Origin: Maribacter hydrothermalis
GTDB taxonomy: Bacteria > Bacteroidota > Bacteroidia > Flavobacteriales > Flavobacteriaceae
Direction of reading: 5' to 3'
Length of the DNA: 64,000 nucleotides
Assembly: GCF_001913155.1 (NCBI RefSeq)
Contig: NZ_CP018760.1
Coordinates: 2,790,001 to 2,854,000 of the forward strand
Positions within the stretch are counted from its first letter, which is position 1. Each line of letters starts with the position of its first letter. Shown here piece after piece: positions 9,275 through 17,463 of the stretch. The position numbers and the translations under genes are program-made. The notes beneath the pieces were generated by a model. It was not told the DNA's origin. It worked only from the letters and a program-made list of their open reading frames with translations, and searched no databases.

Positions 9275-9658
9275 TTGCATAAATATATAATTCTATTATT
9301 CTTAATTATAAGCTGTAATAAAAAGGAAAAACTGATTTATGAAGATTATAATGATGAGGATTTTCTACCAGTTCAAGGAATTATAACTAAAGTTTTTAAA
9401 AAAGGAGCAATAAATAATTTTATAAAAAAGGACCTTCATTTTATTTATAATTTGGAAAAAGAAAATCCTTCAAAAGGCTATGAAATAAATTCTCCTTACA
9501 TGCTTAACGAAGGTGAGCCTGTAATTATATTGGTTCACAAAAATAATGATAGTATTAGTTTTTTCGGTAGCAGAGGTATAATTCAAAAGGAAATTTTATT
9601 GAACTACTTAGAAAAATGTGACTTGGATAAAAGAATTTATTACGGTGTAGAATATTGA
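9275..9658 (+). CDS. Small lipoprotein of unknown function
   Basis: A 127-residue frame starting at TTG; no ATG or GTG is available upstream in frame. The start MHKYIILLFLIISCNKKEK is a short lipoprotein signal with Cys14. The mature part is rich in K, N, I and Y and has no domain I recognise. Base composition is AT-richer than the neighbouring reductase, as is the following toxin-antitoxin pair, so 9.2-10.3 kb may be an accessory insertion. The start is the least certain point. Confidence 0.6.
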   Translation: MHKYIILLFLIISCNKKEKLIYEDYNDEDFLPVQGIITKVFKKGAINNFIKKDLHFIYNLEKENPSKGYEINSPYMLNEGEPVIILVHKNNDSISFFGSRGIIQKEILLNYLEKCDLDKRIYYGVEY

Positions 9659-9674
9659 GGTAATTGGAGTTATT

Positions 9675-9704
9675 TTGTCTATATACCAATTTTTGGTATA
9701 TTTA
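9675..9704 (+). promoter_or_regulatory. Promoter and palindromic operator of the toxin-antitoxin operon
   Basis: TTG at 9675-9677, a 19-bp spacer and TATATTTA at 9697-9704 form a near-consensus Bacteroidota promoter. A perfect inverted repeat (arms atataccaa 9681-9689 and ttggtatat 9693-9701, 3-nt loop) fills the spacer and overlaps the -7 box. This is where a ribbon-helix-helix antitoxin would be expected to bind for autorepression. Known for the ParD family; inferred here. Confidence 0.65.
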
Positions 9705-9721
9705 GAATAAATTCAATTAAA

Positions 9722-9973
9722 ATGAATAAAAACACATCTATATCCCTCGGAAATTATTTCGACCAATTTGTGCAAAACAGCATTCGTGAAGGAAGATTTA
9801 AAAATGTTAGCGAAGTTATTCGTGCAGGATTACGACTTTTAGAAGAGGAAGAAAGTAAAGTTATTGCCTTGAAGCAGTCAATTCAAGAGGGAATTGATAG
9901 TGGTGTAGCGCACGATTTTGATTCCAAAGAGCATTTAGAATTTCTGAAAGCTAAAAAGCGCCCAAATGGCTGA
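9722..9973 (+). CDS. ParD-type ribbon-helix-helix antitoxin
   Basis: An 83-residue protein with the ParD/CopG-Arc pattern: short beta strand NTSISLGNYFDQFV, then helices around SEVIRAGLRLLEEEE, and a flexible charged C-terminus that would wrap the toxin. It normally neutralises the ParE partner and represses the operon. It overlaps the toxin gene by 8 bp, indicating translational coupling, and has a palindromic operator immediately upstream. Confidence 0.92.
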   Translation: MNKNTSISLGNYFDQFVQNSIREGRFKNVSEVIRAGLRLLEEEESKVIALKQSIQEGIDSGVAHDFDSKEHLEFLKAKKRPNG

Positions 9974-10265
9974 ATTTAAATTGACCAACAAGGCAATTGA
10001 AGATTTATCAAGGATTTGGGAATATACTTATGAAGTTTGGTCAGAAAAACAAGCAGATAAATATTACAATGAACTGATTTCTAGTTGTAAAGAAATTGCT
10101 GAAAATCCCGATATAGGTAAAAATTATAGTGTAATATCTAATAAGCTTCTTGGTGTAAACAAAAATCGACACATCATATTTTATAGAACTGTAGATGAAA
10201 ATTTTATTGAAATAACTAGAATACTACATGAAAGAATGGATTTGAAACATAGGATTACGGAATAG
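9966..10265 (+). CDS. ParE/RelE-superfamily toxin
   Basis: A 99-residue protein with the ParE fold pattern: FKLTNKAIEDLSRIWEYTYEVW, then a YYNELISSC helix, PDIGKNY, and the strands NRHIIFYRT and IEITRILHERMDL. The IRVLH-like C-terminal motif (ITRILHERMD) is typical of ParE toxins, many of which act on DNA gyrase. It is complete and in frame, so the module looks intact. The specific target is not proven by sequence. Confidence 0.92.
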   Translation: MAEFKLTNKAIEDLSRIWEYTYEVWSEKQADKYYNELISSCKEIAENPDIGKNYSVISNKLLGVNKNRHIIFYRTVDENFIEITRILHERMDLKHRITE

Positions 10266-10405
10266 AAATTACCTATATAAAAAATCATTAATAATATTTA
10301 GCTTAAATAAAACGGAAAGATTTTTCAGAGTCATTGCATAAAAACAAAGACTACTTTACCCTTTCATTATTAGTAGCCAAAATGATAGATATTTTGAAGA
10401 AACAA

Positions 10406-10831
10406 TTACTTCGCAAACAATTGCCCCATATCTTTAAAAGCTTTAAACTCTAAAGCATTACCTGCGGGATCATAGAAAAACATCGTTGCTTGTTCACCAA
10501 CTTTACCTTTAAAACGAACATAAGGTTCAATAACAAATGTTACACCTTTAGATTTTAGCTCTTCAGAAAAGCTTTGAAACGTATCCCAAGGTAACACTAC
10601 GCCGTAATGGGGTACTGGCACATCATGACCATCAACCGGGTTATGATGTACACTTTCGGTCTCGGACTTCGGTTTGTAATGTATCACCAATTGATGTCCG
10701 AATAAATTAAAATCTACCCAATGGTCGCTACTACGGCCTTCTTCACAATTTAAAATTTCTCTGTAAAAAGTTCTGCATTCCGCTAAGTTATGAACGGGAA
10801 TGGCAATGTGGAAAGGTGTTACGTTTTGCAT
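10406..10831 (-). CDS. VOC (glyoxalase/bleomycin-resistance fold) protein
   Basis: A 141-residue single-domain protein with the vicinal-oxygen-chelate pattern: [21 protein letters not shown] at the N-terminus and a C-terminal [12 protein letters not shown], whose Glu is a usual metal ligand. His8 near the start is another candidate ligand. Such proteins include dioxygenases and lyases; the substrate is not predictable. The stop of the DUF7218-like gene lies 2 bp upstream of this start, so the two are cotranscribed. Confidence 0.85.
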   Translation of the reverse strand: MQNVTPFHIAIPVHNLAECRTFYREILNCEEGRSSDHWVDFNLFGHQLVIHYKPKSETESVHHNPVDGHDVPVPHYGVVLPWDTFQSFSEELKSKGVTFVIEPYVRFKGKVGEQATMFFYDPAGNALEFKAFKDMGQLFAK

Positions 10832-10833
10832 AA

Positions 10834-11085
10834 TTAGTTGTTTCTTAATGCTGAAATTAACTCTTTTTTGCTCATTTTAGAACGTCCGTCTATACCAATT
10901 TTTTTGGCTTGTTCATAAAGTTCCTTTTTGGTTCGCTCTTCATAGGTAGAAGCCTTACCACCTTTTTTGCCCGCGTTATCGGTATTTGCGATTCTTGCGG
11001 CTTTTTCTTTACTATATCCTTTATCTACTAAAGCTTCGTATTGTTCTTCGTTCTGTATTTGTGGTATGTTATTTGACTTTGCCAT
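10834..11085 (-). CDS. DUF7218-like small protein with Rho-N/SAP-type C-terminus
   Basis: An 83-residue basic protein starting [20 protein letters not shown], then a [13 protein letters not shown] helix, a glycine/lysine linker, and a C-terminal [30 protein letters not shown] resembling the Rho-terminator N-terminal/SAP helix-extension-helix. This matches what I know of the DUF7218 family. Nucleic acid binding is a plausible inference. The MAKS start is preferred to an upstream in-frame start that would add a non-conserved leader. It sits between a VOC gene and a hydrolase on the same strand. Confidence 0.8.
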   Translation of the reverse strand: MAKSNNIPQIQNEEQYEALVDKGYSKEKAARIANTDNAGKKGGKASTYEERTKKELYEQAKKIGIDGRSKMSKKELISALRNN

Positions 11086-11142
11086 TTTTATTTTAAAATT
11101 ATATAAAAAGTGACTTTTAAGTGTGTTGTATACCACAAGAAA

Positions 11143-11982
11143 TTATCCTTCTAAGAATGAAATTATTTTATCATTTACCTCTTCTTGGTGCATAGAATGG
11201 CCTAAACCTTCCGTACTGATGAATTCACTGCCTTCCCAATGTTTATGCACATCTGCAGAAGCATGGTAGGGAGCTATTTTATCGAATCTGTCATGAAAAA
11301 GTAGTCCTTTTTTAGTATTGGTTAAAACGAATTTAGCACTTGAAAAATCTGTTGTTGTAAATCCAAATTTAGCGTAAACGTACCCTTCTACCTTTTTAAT
11401 CACTTTTGTACTTAAGCCTAACAGGTTTTTATAATGCGAAAGAATTTCATGAAATTCTGAAGGTGAGCCAATAGTCACCATTTTTTCTGCAATTTCATTT
11501 GGGTTGTTATACTCATTATATAACAATGTCATACCACCCATAGAATGACCAATAATTGTTTTAGGTTGGTGCTTTGCTACTATTGCATTTAAAGTTTTGG
11601 CATATAAAGGGGCATGAAGTATTTTGCCAGACGAGTACCCATGTGCAGGGGCATCAAAAGCAATGATATTAAAATTGGCTTTCTGTAATTTTTCAATTAG
11701 CTTGTGCCAACGCCAAGTGTTGCTTTCCCAACCATGCACAAGCAATACCGTTTCTTTATTTCCTGACCAGTTGTATAGTTGAATATCATTTTCACCTACC
11801 GTTATAATTTCCAATTTTGCCTTGTCCAAATACTCTTTTTGGTTCGGAAGTACGCGACCTTTACGCACGGTGCAGAATACTAAAAAAGCTTGTTTAGCGA
11901 CTGTTTTAGGTAAAAACCAAACTAAGATATTAAAGTAAAAACCGTATAGTTTTGGAATTATTTTTTGAAATAGGACTGGCAC
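11143..11982 (-). CDS. Alpha/beta hydrolase
   Basis: A 279-residue serine hydrolase. LLVHGWESNTWRW gives the oxyanion loop, GHSMGGM the nucleophile elbow, HDRFDKIAP the acid loop and GLGHS the catalytic histidine region. A hydrophobic N-terminal helix (about 8-25) may tether it to the membrane. The substrate is unknown. It is upstream of the DUF7218-like and VOC genes on the same strand and likely heads that small operon. Confidence 0.9.
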   Translation of the reverse strand: MPVLFQKIIPKLYGFYFNILVWFLPKTVAKQAFLVFCTVRKGRVLPNQKEYLDKAKLEIITVGENDIQLYNWSGNKETVLLVHGWESNTWRWHKLIEKLQKANFNIIAFDAPAHGYSSGKILHAPLYAKTLNAIVAKHQPKTIIGHSMGGMTLLYNEYNNPNEIAEKMVTIGSPSEFHEILSHYKNLLGLSTKVIKKVEGYVYAKFGFTTTDFSSAKFVLTNTKKGLLFHDRFDKIAPYHASADVHKHWEGSEFISTEGLGHSMHQEEVNDKIISFLEG

Positions 11983-12044
11983 GGGCTACTATTTATAATA
12001 TGAATTTAAAAAAGTGGTTTAATATGCTTGGGTAAAGTGACTCA

Positions 12045-12599
12045 TTAATCCCAGCCAACCATCATATATTTTACTTTAGCATTATCTGGTATTTGAACCT
12101 CTTCTATTTTGCTATTGGCGTTATATCTAAGACTTTCGGGCAACTCTTTTTTGTCTATAGTAAAGTAGAGGTCATTATCTTTCAATAAAACGACCACATT
12201 ATTTAAAGAGCTTATTATTTTTTTAATGGGGTACGTGTCTTTTATTTCTTTGAAGGTGCTTATTTTAGAAATGCCTTCTTCTGTCACAAATCTATCATCG
12301 TTTATTAGAATGTTCTGTATGGTTGCAATGCTGTCGTTGTTTGGTGTTAGCGTTAATAATAATTCACCTCCTTTTTCGTAAATCTTTATTTTACTGGCAC
12401 CATTGCCAAAATTTAGCTTTACAGTGTCTTGAACTACGGAATCTTTTGCGAAAATTAAGTCAATATCTCTAGCTAAACTCTGTTTAGTAAGTTTTCCTAC
12501 TTGATTTCCAGATATTTGAAAATCAGTATTTTGTTCAGTAGTGCAATTTACTAACATGCTACAACTGAAAACAGCCAATAGTATATATTTAAACTTCAT
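12045..12599 (-). CDS. Lipoprotein of unknown function
   Basis: A 184-residue protein with signal MKFKYILLAVFSCSMLVNC and Cys20 as the lipid anchor. The mature part is mixed alpha/beta with no domain I recognise; it contains repeated D/N-rich turns and ends YMMVGWD. It lies 3 bp after the HerA-like gene on the same strand, so they share a transcript. Whether they work together is unknown. Confidence 0.75.
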   Translation of the reverse strand: MKFKYILLAVFSCSMLVNCTTEQNTDFQISGNQVGKLTKQSLARDIDLIFAKDSVVQDTVKLNFGNGASKIKIYEKGGELLLTLTPNNDSIATIQNILINDDRFVTEEGISKISTFKEIKDTYPIKKIISSLNNVVVLLKDNDLYFTIDKKELPESLRYNANSKIEEVQIPDNAKVKYMMVGWD

Positions 12600-12602
12600 A
12601 TA

Positions 12603-14108
12603 TTATCTCATCACTTTTTTTAATACGCCTAGTACGCCTCTAATAAACGTAGCACTAGTTAATACTTTAATTACCGGGTTTTGCCTTGTACTTGATCTAC
12701 TAGATGTTCTTCTGGTAGTTGGTTTTTTTCTTTCTTCTTCTGCTAATTTTTCTGCATCCTCAATTTTCTCATTTAATATTTCATATGCACTTTCTCTGTC
12801 AATTACTTCATTATATTTTTTAACCAATGAAGATTTTTTAATAACGTCTTCCAATTCATTTTCTGTCAATACGTCCATTCTGCTCATTGGTGCTCTTAAT
12901 AAGGTGGCTGCTAATGGGGTTGGTCTTCCTTTTTCATCTAAAGCAGATATTAAAGCTTCTCCAATACCTAAAGAGGTAAGTACTTCCTTGGTATCGTAGT
13001 ATTCCGATTCAGGATAATTCTCGGCTGTTAATTTTATAGCTTTTCTGTCCCTTGCCGTAAATGCCCTAAGTGCATGCTGAACTTTTAACCCTAACTGAGA
13101 TAATACGTCATTAGGTACATCTGTAGGGTTTTGTGTTACAAAATAAAGACCAATTCCTTTAGAACGTATTAACTTAACAATACTTTCTATCTGATCTAAC
13201 AATGCTTTGGAAGCTTCTTTAAAGATAAGATGTGCTTCATCAATAAATAAAATTAATTCTGGCTGGTCACTATCGCCTTGTTCAGGAAAAGTTGCATATA
13301 TCTCGGCCAATAAACTTAGCATAAACGTGGAGAATAGCTTGGGTTTATCCTGTATATCCGTTAATCGTAAAATACTGATATAACCTTTTCCTTTTTCATC
13401 AATACGGGTAAGGTCATTTACATCAAATGATTTTTCTCCAAAAAATAACTCAGCACCTTGTTGTTCAAGCTCAATTATTTTTCTAAGAATTGTGCCAGTG
13501 GAGCTTGTAGATATTCTACCGTATTCTTTTGTAAATTCAGCTTTGCCCGCTCCAGTAGCATATTGTAGCACTTTTTTAAAATCTTTTAAATCTAATAAGG
13601 GCATTTTTTGGTCATCACAGTATTTAAATACTACAGCAACAATACCTTCTTGTGTTTCAGATAGGTCTAATATACGTGATAACAATACCGGTCCAAATTC
13701 TGAAACGGTTGCTCTAAGTTTAACACCATCCTGTTCTGATAATGATAATATTTCTACAGGGAAACTACTGGCCTCAAACGGAATGCCAATTTTAGCATGG
13801 CGTTCATCAATTTTAGCATGTCCCGCACTAGGTTGCGCTAATCCACTTAAATCTCCTTTTAAGTCCATTAGTAGAACAGGAATACCTTTTTGAGATAAGT
13901 TTTCTGCTAATACCTGTAATGTTTTTGTCTTACCTGTACCTGTAGCACCTGCTATTAGACCATGACGGTTTAAAGTTTTTAACGGGATTTTTACAAAGGC
14001 ATCCTTTACAGCTTCACCATTTAACATGGCCGAACCCATAATAATGTAATCGCCTTTGGTAGTATATCCTTTTTCTATATGATTAAAAAAATCTTCGGTA
14101 CCGGCCAT
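12603..14108 (-). CDS. HerA-like ATPase (DUF853 / YjgR family)
   Basis: A 501-residue P-loop ATPase. Walker A is GATGTGKTK near residue 55 and Walker B is LILFIDEAHLI near 300, with VTQNPTDVP as the sensor-like segment. The whole length matches the YjgR/DUF853 group of HerA/FtsK-type motors, whose cellular role is still poorly defined. The C-terminus carries a basic low-complexity stretch (TTRRTSSRSSTRQ). The ATG giving MAGTEDFFNHIEKGY is preferred over an upstream one adding 18 residues. Confidence 0.9.
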   Translation of the reverse strand: MAGTEDFFNHIEKGYTTKGDYIIMGSAMLNGEAVKDAFVKIPLKTLNRHGLIAGATGTGKTKTLQVLAENLSQKGIPVLLMDLKGDLSGLAQPSAGHAKIDERHAKIGIPFEASSFPVEILSLSEQDGVKLRATVSEFGPVLLSRILDLSETQEGIVAVVFKYCDDQKMPLLDLKDFKKVLQYATGAGKAEFTKEYGRISTSSTGTILRKIIELEQQGAELFFGEKSFDVNDLTRIDEKGKGYISILRLTDIQDKPKLFSTFMLSLLAEIYATFPEQGDSDQPELILFIDEAHLIFKEASKALLDQIESIVKLIRSKGIGLYFVTQNPTDVPNDVLSQLGLKVQHALRAFTARDRKAIKLTAENYPESEYYDTKEVLTSLGIGEALISALDEKGRPTPLAATLLRAPMSRMDVLTENELEDVIKKSSLVKKYNEVIDRESAYEILNEKIEDAEKLAEEERKKPTTRRTSSRSSTRQNPVIKVLTSATFIRGVLGVLKKVMR

Positions 14109-14268
14109 TTTATATATTTTCGATAAAAATAGTGGATTTTTAACCAAACAAAAAGGCATCACCTACCTTAAATAGTACTTATTTTTCAACATATACTGTG
14201 CTATTTGTGATTGGTTTAATACTGTAAAGCCTAACCACTACTTATTAAGGAATTTAGGAACTAAAACG

Positions 14269-14276
14269 TATCTTTG
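14269..14276 (+). promoter_or_regulatory. Promoter -7 box abutting queE
   Basis: TATCTTTG matches TAnnTTTG exactly and ends 4 nt before the queE ATG. A TTA at about -33 position (14245-14247, spacing 21) replaces the usual TTG. Transcription would begin at or next to the start codon, so the mRNA may be leaderless. Confidence 0.5.
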
Positions 14277-14280
14277 CCGA

Positions 14281-14913
14281 ATGAAAAATGAGGAGGTACT
14301 TGAGAAAGTAAATAAAGGGGTGTATTTACCTTTAATGGAAGAATTTTACACCATTCAGGGTGAGGGATTCCATAAAGGAACTGCAGCTTATTTTATACGC
14401 GTTGGTGGGTGTGATGTTGGCTGTCATTGGTGCGATGTAAAGGAAAGTTGGAATGCAGAAACGCATCCGCCTACTGCTATAGAAAAAATAGTCGATAATG
14501 CTGCCAAGTATTCCGATACTATTGTTATTACTGGTGGTGAGCCTTTAATGTGGGATATGAACCCGATAACCAAAGCGTTAAAAGTAAAAGGACTTAAAAC
14601 ACATATTGAAACTTCTGGTGCATATGCCTTAACAGGTAGTTGGGATTGGATTTGTCTTTCTCCAAAGAAAAATAAATTACCGGAAGGAAGAATTTATGAT
14701 GAAGCCCACGAGTTAAAAGTAATTGTGTATAATAAGCACGATTTAATTTTTGCGGAAGAGCAAGCAGCCAAAACGAATGCTGACTGTATTTTGTATTTGC
14801 AGCCAGAATGGAGTGTTCGTGATAAAGTAGTGCCTTTGATTGTGGATTATGTAATGAAAAATCCGAAATGGAAAGTTTCATTGCAAACACATAAATACTT
14901 GAATATTCCTTAA
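14281..14913 (+). CDS. queE: 7-carboxy-7-deazaguanine synthase QueE (radical SAM)
   Basis: QueE converts 6-carboxytetrahydropterin to 7-carboxy-7-deazaguanine in queuosine tRNA modification. The 210-residue protein has the substrate-binding start FYTIQGEGFHKGTAAYFIRVGG, the cluster motif C-x3-C-x2-C in GGCDVGCHWCD, and the SAM-binding ITGGEP. Length is normal. The other que genes are not in this window. A promoter box is directly upstream, and a hairpin-rich repeat copy lies in its 3' flank. Confidence 0.95.
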   Translation: MKNEEVLEKVNKGVYLPLMEEFYTIQGEGFHKGTAAYFIRVGGCDVGCHWCDVKESWNAETHPPTAIEKIVDNAAKYSDTIVITGGEPLMWDMNPITKALKVKGLKTHIETSGAYALTGSWDWICLSPKKNKLPEGRIYDEAHELKVIVYNKHDLIFAEEQAAKTNADCILYLQPEWSVRDKVVPLIVDYVMKNPKWKVSLQTHKYLNIP

Positions 14914-14938
14914 AGTTATACTCTATAATGGAGAATTA

Positions 14939-15015
14939 AATGCTCCAAGGCTTGCCTCGAAATGAAAATATTTCATCCTTTAAATGGCTCATGGGTTTGC
15001 CCTGAGATTATTTAC
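14939..15015 (+). repeat. Diverged copy of the intergenic hairpin repeat (copy C)
   Basis: Shares the core pattern ggcttgcctcgaaat ... catgggtttgccctgag ... tttact with the 103-bp repeats at 17302 and 49832, but with several substitutions. It lies in the 3' region between convergent queE and the metalloprotease gene. It is closest to the inverted copy at 53659. Confidence 0.65.
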
Positions 15016-15042
15016 TCAATTAAAAGAGGGTAGAATGCAAAA

Positions 15043-15948
15043 TTAGCGACCACCATTAGCTTTAATGTCTAAAATACATTCTGGGTCTAACCCAACAACA
15101 GCAGACCCCTTGGCAGATTTATTTTGTAATAAACTCAATGCACTTGTTCCAGAAAATACGCAACCGGCCTTTAGCCCATTTGTGTATTTGGTATTATTAG
15201 GGGCTAGGTTAGTTTTGCCCGTAGCTCCACCAAATTGTAATTCTGCGCGCATAAGGCAACCATTTTGATTACAATGATTGTCGCCCACCAATTGTCCGTC
15301 ACTATTTTCAGATTGAGATTGATGGTCGTTTACCATGTCGGTACCCAAGTCTACTAAGCCAAAAAGATGACCAAACTCATGATTTAAAGTAGTCGTTTCT
15401 ACATCAGATTCACTAATGGTAATACTTCTAGAGGCTAAATCCCTAACAGTAACTTCATGTATGATCATGGAAGTATTGCGGTAAACAGCTCCTAAAGTAA
15501 CCAGGCCGTCTTCTGGTTCATCGCCTTCTGCTGGTGCATCTGCGAAATAAATATAGATAGCCAAAGTACTATCGGTAGTATAAACTGTTCTGTTTTTAGT
15601 CTCTAAATCTGCAATTTCTTGGAGTGTAAGTTCATCTTCAACCGGACTAGGGAGTTCATTGTAAATAAGCGTTATGTCTTCCTTAAATGTATGGTCTTTA
15701 AGATAATCGGTAAACTGTGTTATAGCAGATTCAGTAGGTTTAAAACCTTTTACATATGCTATTTCTATAGAAAGTTTATCGAAAACATCATTAGAAAGTA
15801 TATCGTTTGCAGAATCTCCTGTAGCCAGTAAATTAGCAGTTTTGTCAACAGCTTTGGGAATGTTGCCATCTGAGTCTGAAGAGCTTTTTGAGCAAGAAAC
15901 AGTAAAACAAATGATGCCCACTACTAATAAATACTTTAATAAATTCAT
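15043..15948 (-). CDS. Lipoprotein zinc metalloprotease (metzincin-like)
   Basis: A 301-residue protein starting MNLLKYLLVVGIICFTVSC, a lipoprotein signal; this start is preferred over one eight residues upstream. The zinc motif HEFGHLFGLVDLG fits HExxHxxGxxD of matrixin/archaemetzincin-type peptidases, so His, His and Asp would bind zinc and Glu would act as base. Two nearby cysteine-containing loops (CNQNGCLM) follow. It is expected outside the cytoplasm, tethered to a membrane. Homologues in Flavobacteriaceae are usually called membrane metalloproteases. Confidence 0.85.
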   Translation of the reverse strand: MNLLKYLLVVGIICFTVSCSKSSSDSDGNIPKAVDKTANLLATGDSANDILSNDVFDKLSIEIAYVKGFKPTESAITQFTDYLKDHTFKEDITLIYNELPSPVEDELTLQEIADLETKNRTVYTTDSTLAIYIYFADAPAEGDEPEDGLVTLGAVYRNTSMIIHEVTVRDLASRSITISESDVETTTLNHEFGHLFGLVDLGTDMVNDHQSQSENSDGQLVGDNHCNQNGCLMRAELQFGGATGKTNLAPNNTKYTNGLKAGCVFSGTSALSLLQNKSAKGSAVVGLDPECILDIKANGGR

Positions 15949-15993
15949 AATCTTTGGTTTGTCTAATAGCATAACGATAAAAATAGAACGCTA

Positions 15994-16707
15994 TTATTTA
16001 GCAAGTGTCAATCGGGCTAAATAGTCGTAATGCTCGCCTTCCGTAACAAGTTCACAGTTTAGATTGTTATAATTGGCTGCTCGCTGTAATGTATTGTAAT
16101 CTACGTACAACCATGGAAAAGGTTTGCTTTTATTATTCTTATACTTCATGGTAAAACTTACTTCGCCATAATAAGTTACGTCTTCAGGAATCCAATAACC
16201 GCCATCATCATCATTTTCAAACATGTAAATAATGTCGCTAGAGTCTAAGAGTATTTGCCCATTTTTATTTAAGAGCGATTTTAATTTAGAGAAAAATTTT
16301 TCTAAACCATTTAATGTTCCCGCAAGCCCAACACCATTCATTAAAATTAAAATCGTATCAAAGGTTTTGCTTTCATAGGTTAAAATACTTTCGTTGATTA
16401 TATTCTTTAAACCTCTTAATTTACAGACTTCAATAGCTCCAGCTGAGGTGTCTAGACTGGTGACAGATAAGCCATTATCTTGAAGATATAAACTGTGACT
16501 GCCAGCACCGCAACCGACATCTAAAATTTCACCCTTGCATATTTTTAATGCCTTCTGCTCTAGTTTGGGCATTTCTTTAAATGACCTAAACATATAGGGA
16601 AGTGGTATGGTATCTTCCTCTTCTAATGAGGAGTAGGTTGTAATATCTTCGGTATAATTGCCTTGCTGATAATCTAAAAGTGCATGGCCTAAAATATCTT
16701 CTTTCAA
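15994..16707 (-). CDS. Class I SAM-dependent methyltransferase
   Basis: A 237-residue enzyme with motif I ILDVGCGAGSHSLYL near residue 62, an acidic end of strand 2 (TSLDTS), and a later FDTILILMNG strand. The methyl acceptor is unknown. It is divergent from the cysteine-cluster gene at 16783, with only 75 bp for both promoters. Confidence 0.9.
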   Translation of the reverse strand: MKEDILGHALLDYQQGNYTEDITTYSSLEEEDTIPLPYMFRSFKEMPKLEQKALKICKGEILDVGCGAGSHSLYLQDNGLSVTSLDTSAGAIEVCKLRGLKNIINESILTYESKTFDTILILMNGVGLAGTLNGLEKFFSKLKSLLNKNGQILLDSSDIIYMFENDDDGGYWIPEDVTYYGEVSFTMKYKNNKSKPFPWLYVDYNTLQRAANYNNLNCELVTEGEHYDYLARLTLAK

Positions 16708-16782
16708 AATTCTTGTATTTCTATATGCAAAAGTCTCGCTTTTTGGTGCTACTTCCCTAGTTTTGAAGAATTAATTTCGCAC

Positions 16783-17274
16783 ATGGAAGAGGTTTTACGG
16801 GAATTGCCACAAAAGGCAAAAGAAAAACATAATGAGAATAAAAAGTTCTTTACTAAACTAAAAAAGAAGGCACCCAAGAATTTAGACTATATCATGCAAG
16901 AATTGCACGATGCGGAATTTAAGCGAACGGACTGTCTTACTTGTGCTAATTGCTGTAAAACTACAGGTCCTCTTTTTACCAATGCCGATGTGGAGCGTAT
17001 TTCAAAATCGTTTCGGATGAAACCACAAAAATTCATTGAGACTTATTTACGGGTTGACGAGGAAAACGATTTTGTTTTGCAACAAACCCCTTGTACTTTT
17101 TTAGGAGCTGATAACTACTGTTCTATTTATGATGTGCGCCCAAAAGCATGCCGCGAATTTCCGCATACCGATAGAAAGAAGTTCCAGCAAATAAGTAATC
17201 TAACCCTTAAGAATGTAGCTATTTGCCCTGCTGCTTTTAATATTGTTGAGGAGATGAAGAAGGTGATTAAATAA
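16783..17274 (+). CDS. YkgJ-family cysteine-cluster protein
   Basis: A 163-residue protein with the cluster C-x2-C-x2-CC (CLTCANCC), then CTFLGADNYCSIYDVRPKAC, the hallmark of the zinc/iron-chelating YkgJ family (PF03692). Eight or more cysteines could bind metal, possibly an Fe-S cluster. The exact activity of the family is not established. It is monocistronic; a 103-bp repeat lies 27 bp after the stop. Confidence 0.9.
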   Translation: MEEVLRELPQKAKEKHNENKKFFTKLKKKAPKNLDYIMQELHDAEFKRTDCLTCANCCKTTGPLFTNADVERISKSFRMKPQKFIETYLRVDEENDFVLQQTPCTFLGADNYCSIYDVRPKACREFPHTDRKKFQQISNLTLKNVAICPAAFNIVEEMKKVIK

Positions 17275-17301
17275 ATTGTGATCGTAGCAACTATACTTAT
17301 C

Positions 17302-17404
17302 TTTTATTGGCACCGCCAAAGGGTATAATACCCCGAGGCTTGCCTCGAAATTAAAAGTTCGTTTCGGGCGAATGCCTCGTGGGCTTGCCCCGAGGTAGTT
17401 TACT
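17302..17404 (+). repeat. 103-bp dispersed hairpin-rich repeat, copy A
   Basis: Identical over 103 bp to 49832-49934. It holds four small hairpins in a row: gggta/taccc, cgagg/cctcg, ttcg/cgaa and cctcg(t)ggg/ccccgagg. It lies between the YkgJ-like gene and the ASCH gene, in the 3' flank. Both copies also contain the same short minus-strand reading frame, which is explained by sequence identity and not by coding. Confidence 0.9.
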
Positions 17405-17463
17405 TTTAAATAAAACACTTTCCGTTATACTAATCTGATAATTATTTTAAAACTTATAATCGA

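Noticed and set aside
12541..12999. 152-residue plus-strand frame over the HerA-like gene
   Set aside because: Antisense shadow; composition is the complement of the well-supported ATPase and it has no family match.
17200..17418. Minus-strand frame shared with one at 49811-49999
   Set aside because: Shared only because both lie across the identical 103-bp repeat; flanking residues differ and no start context is present.
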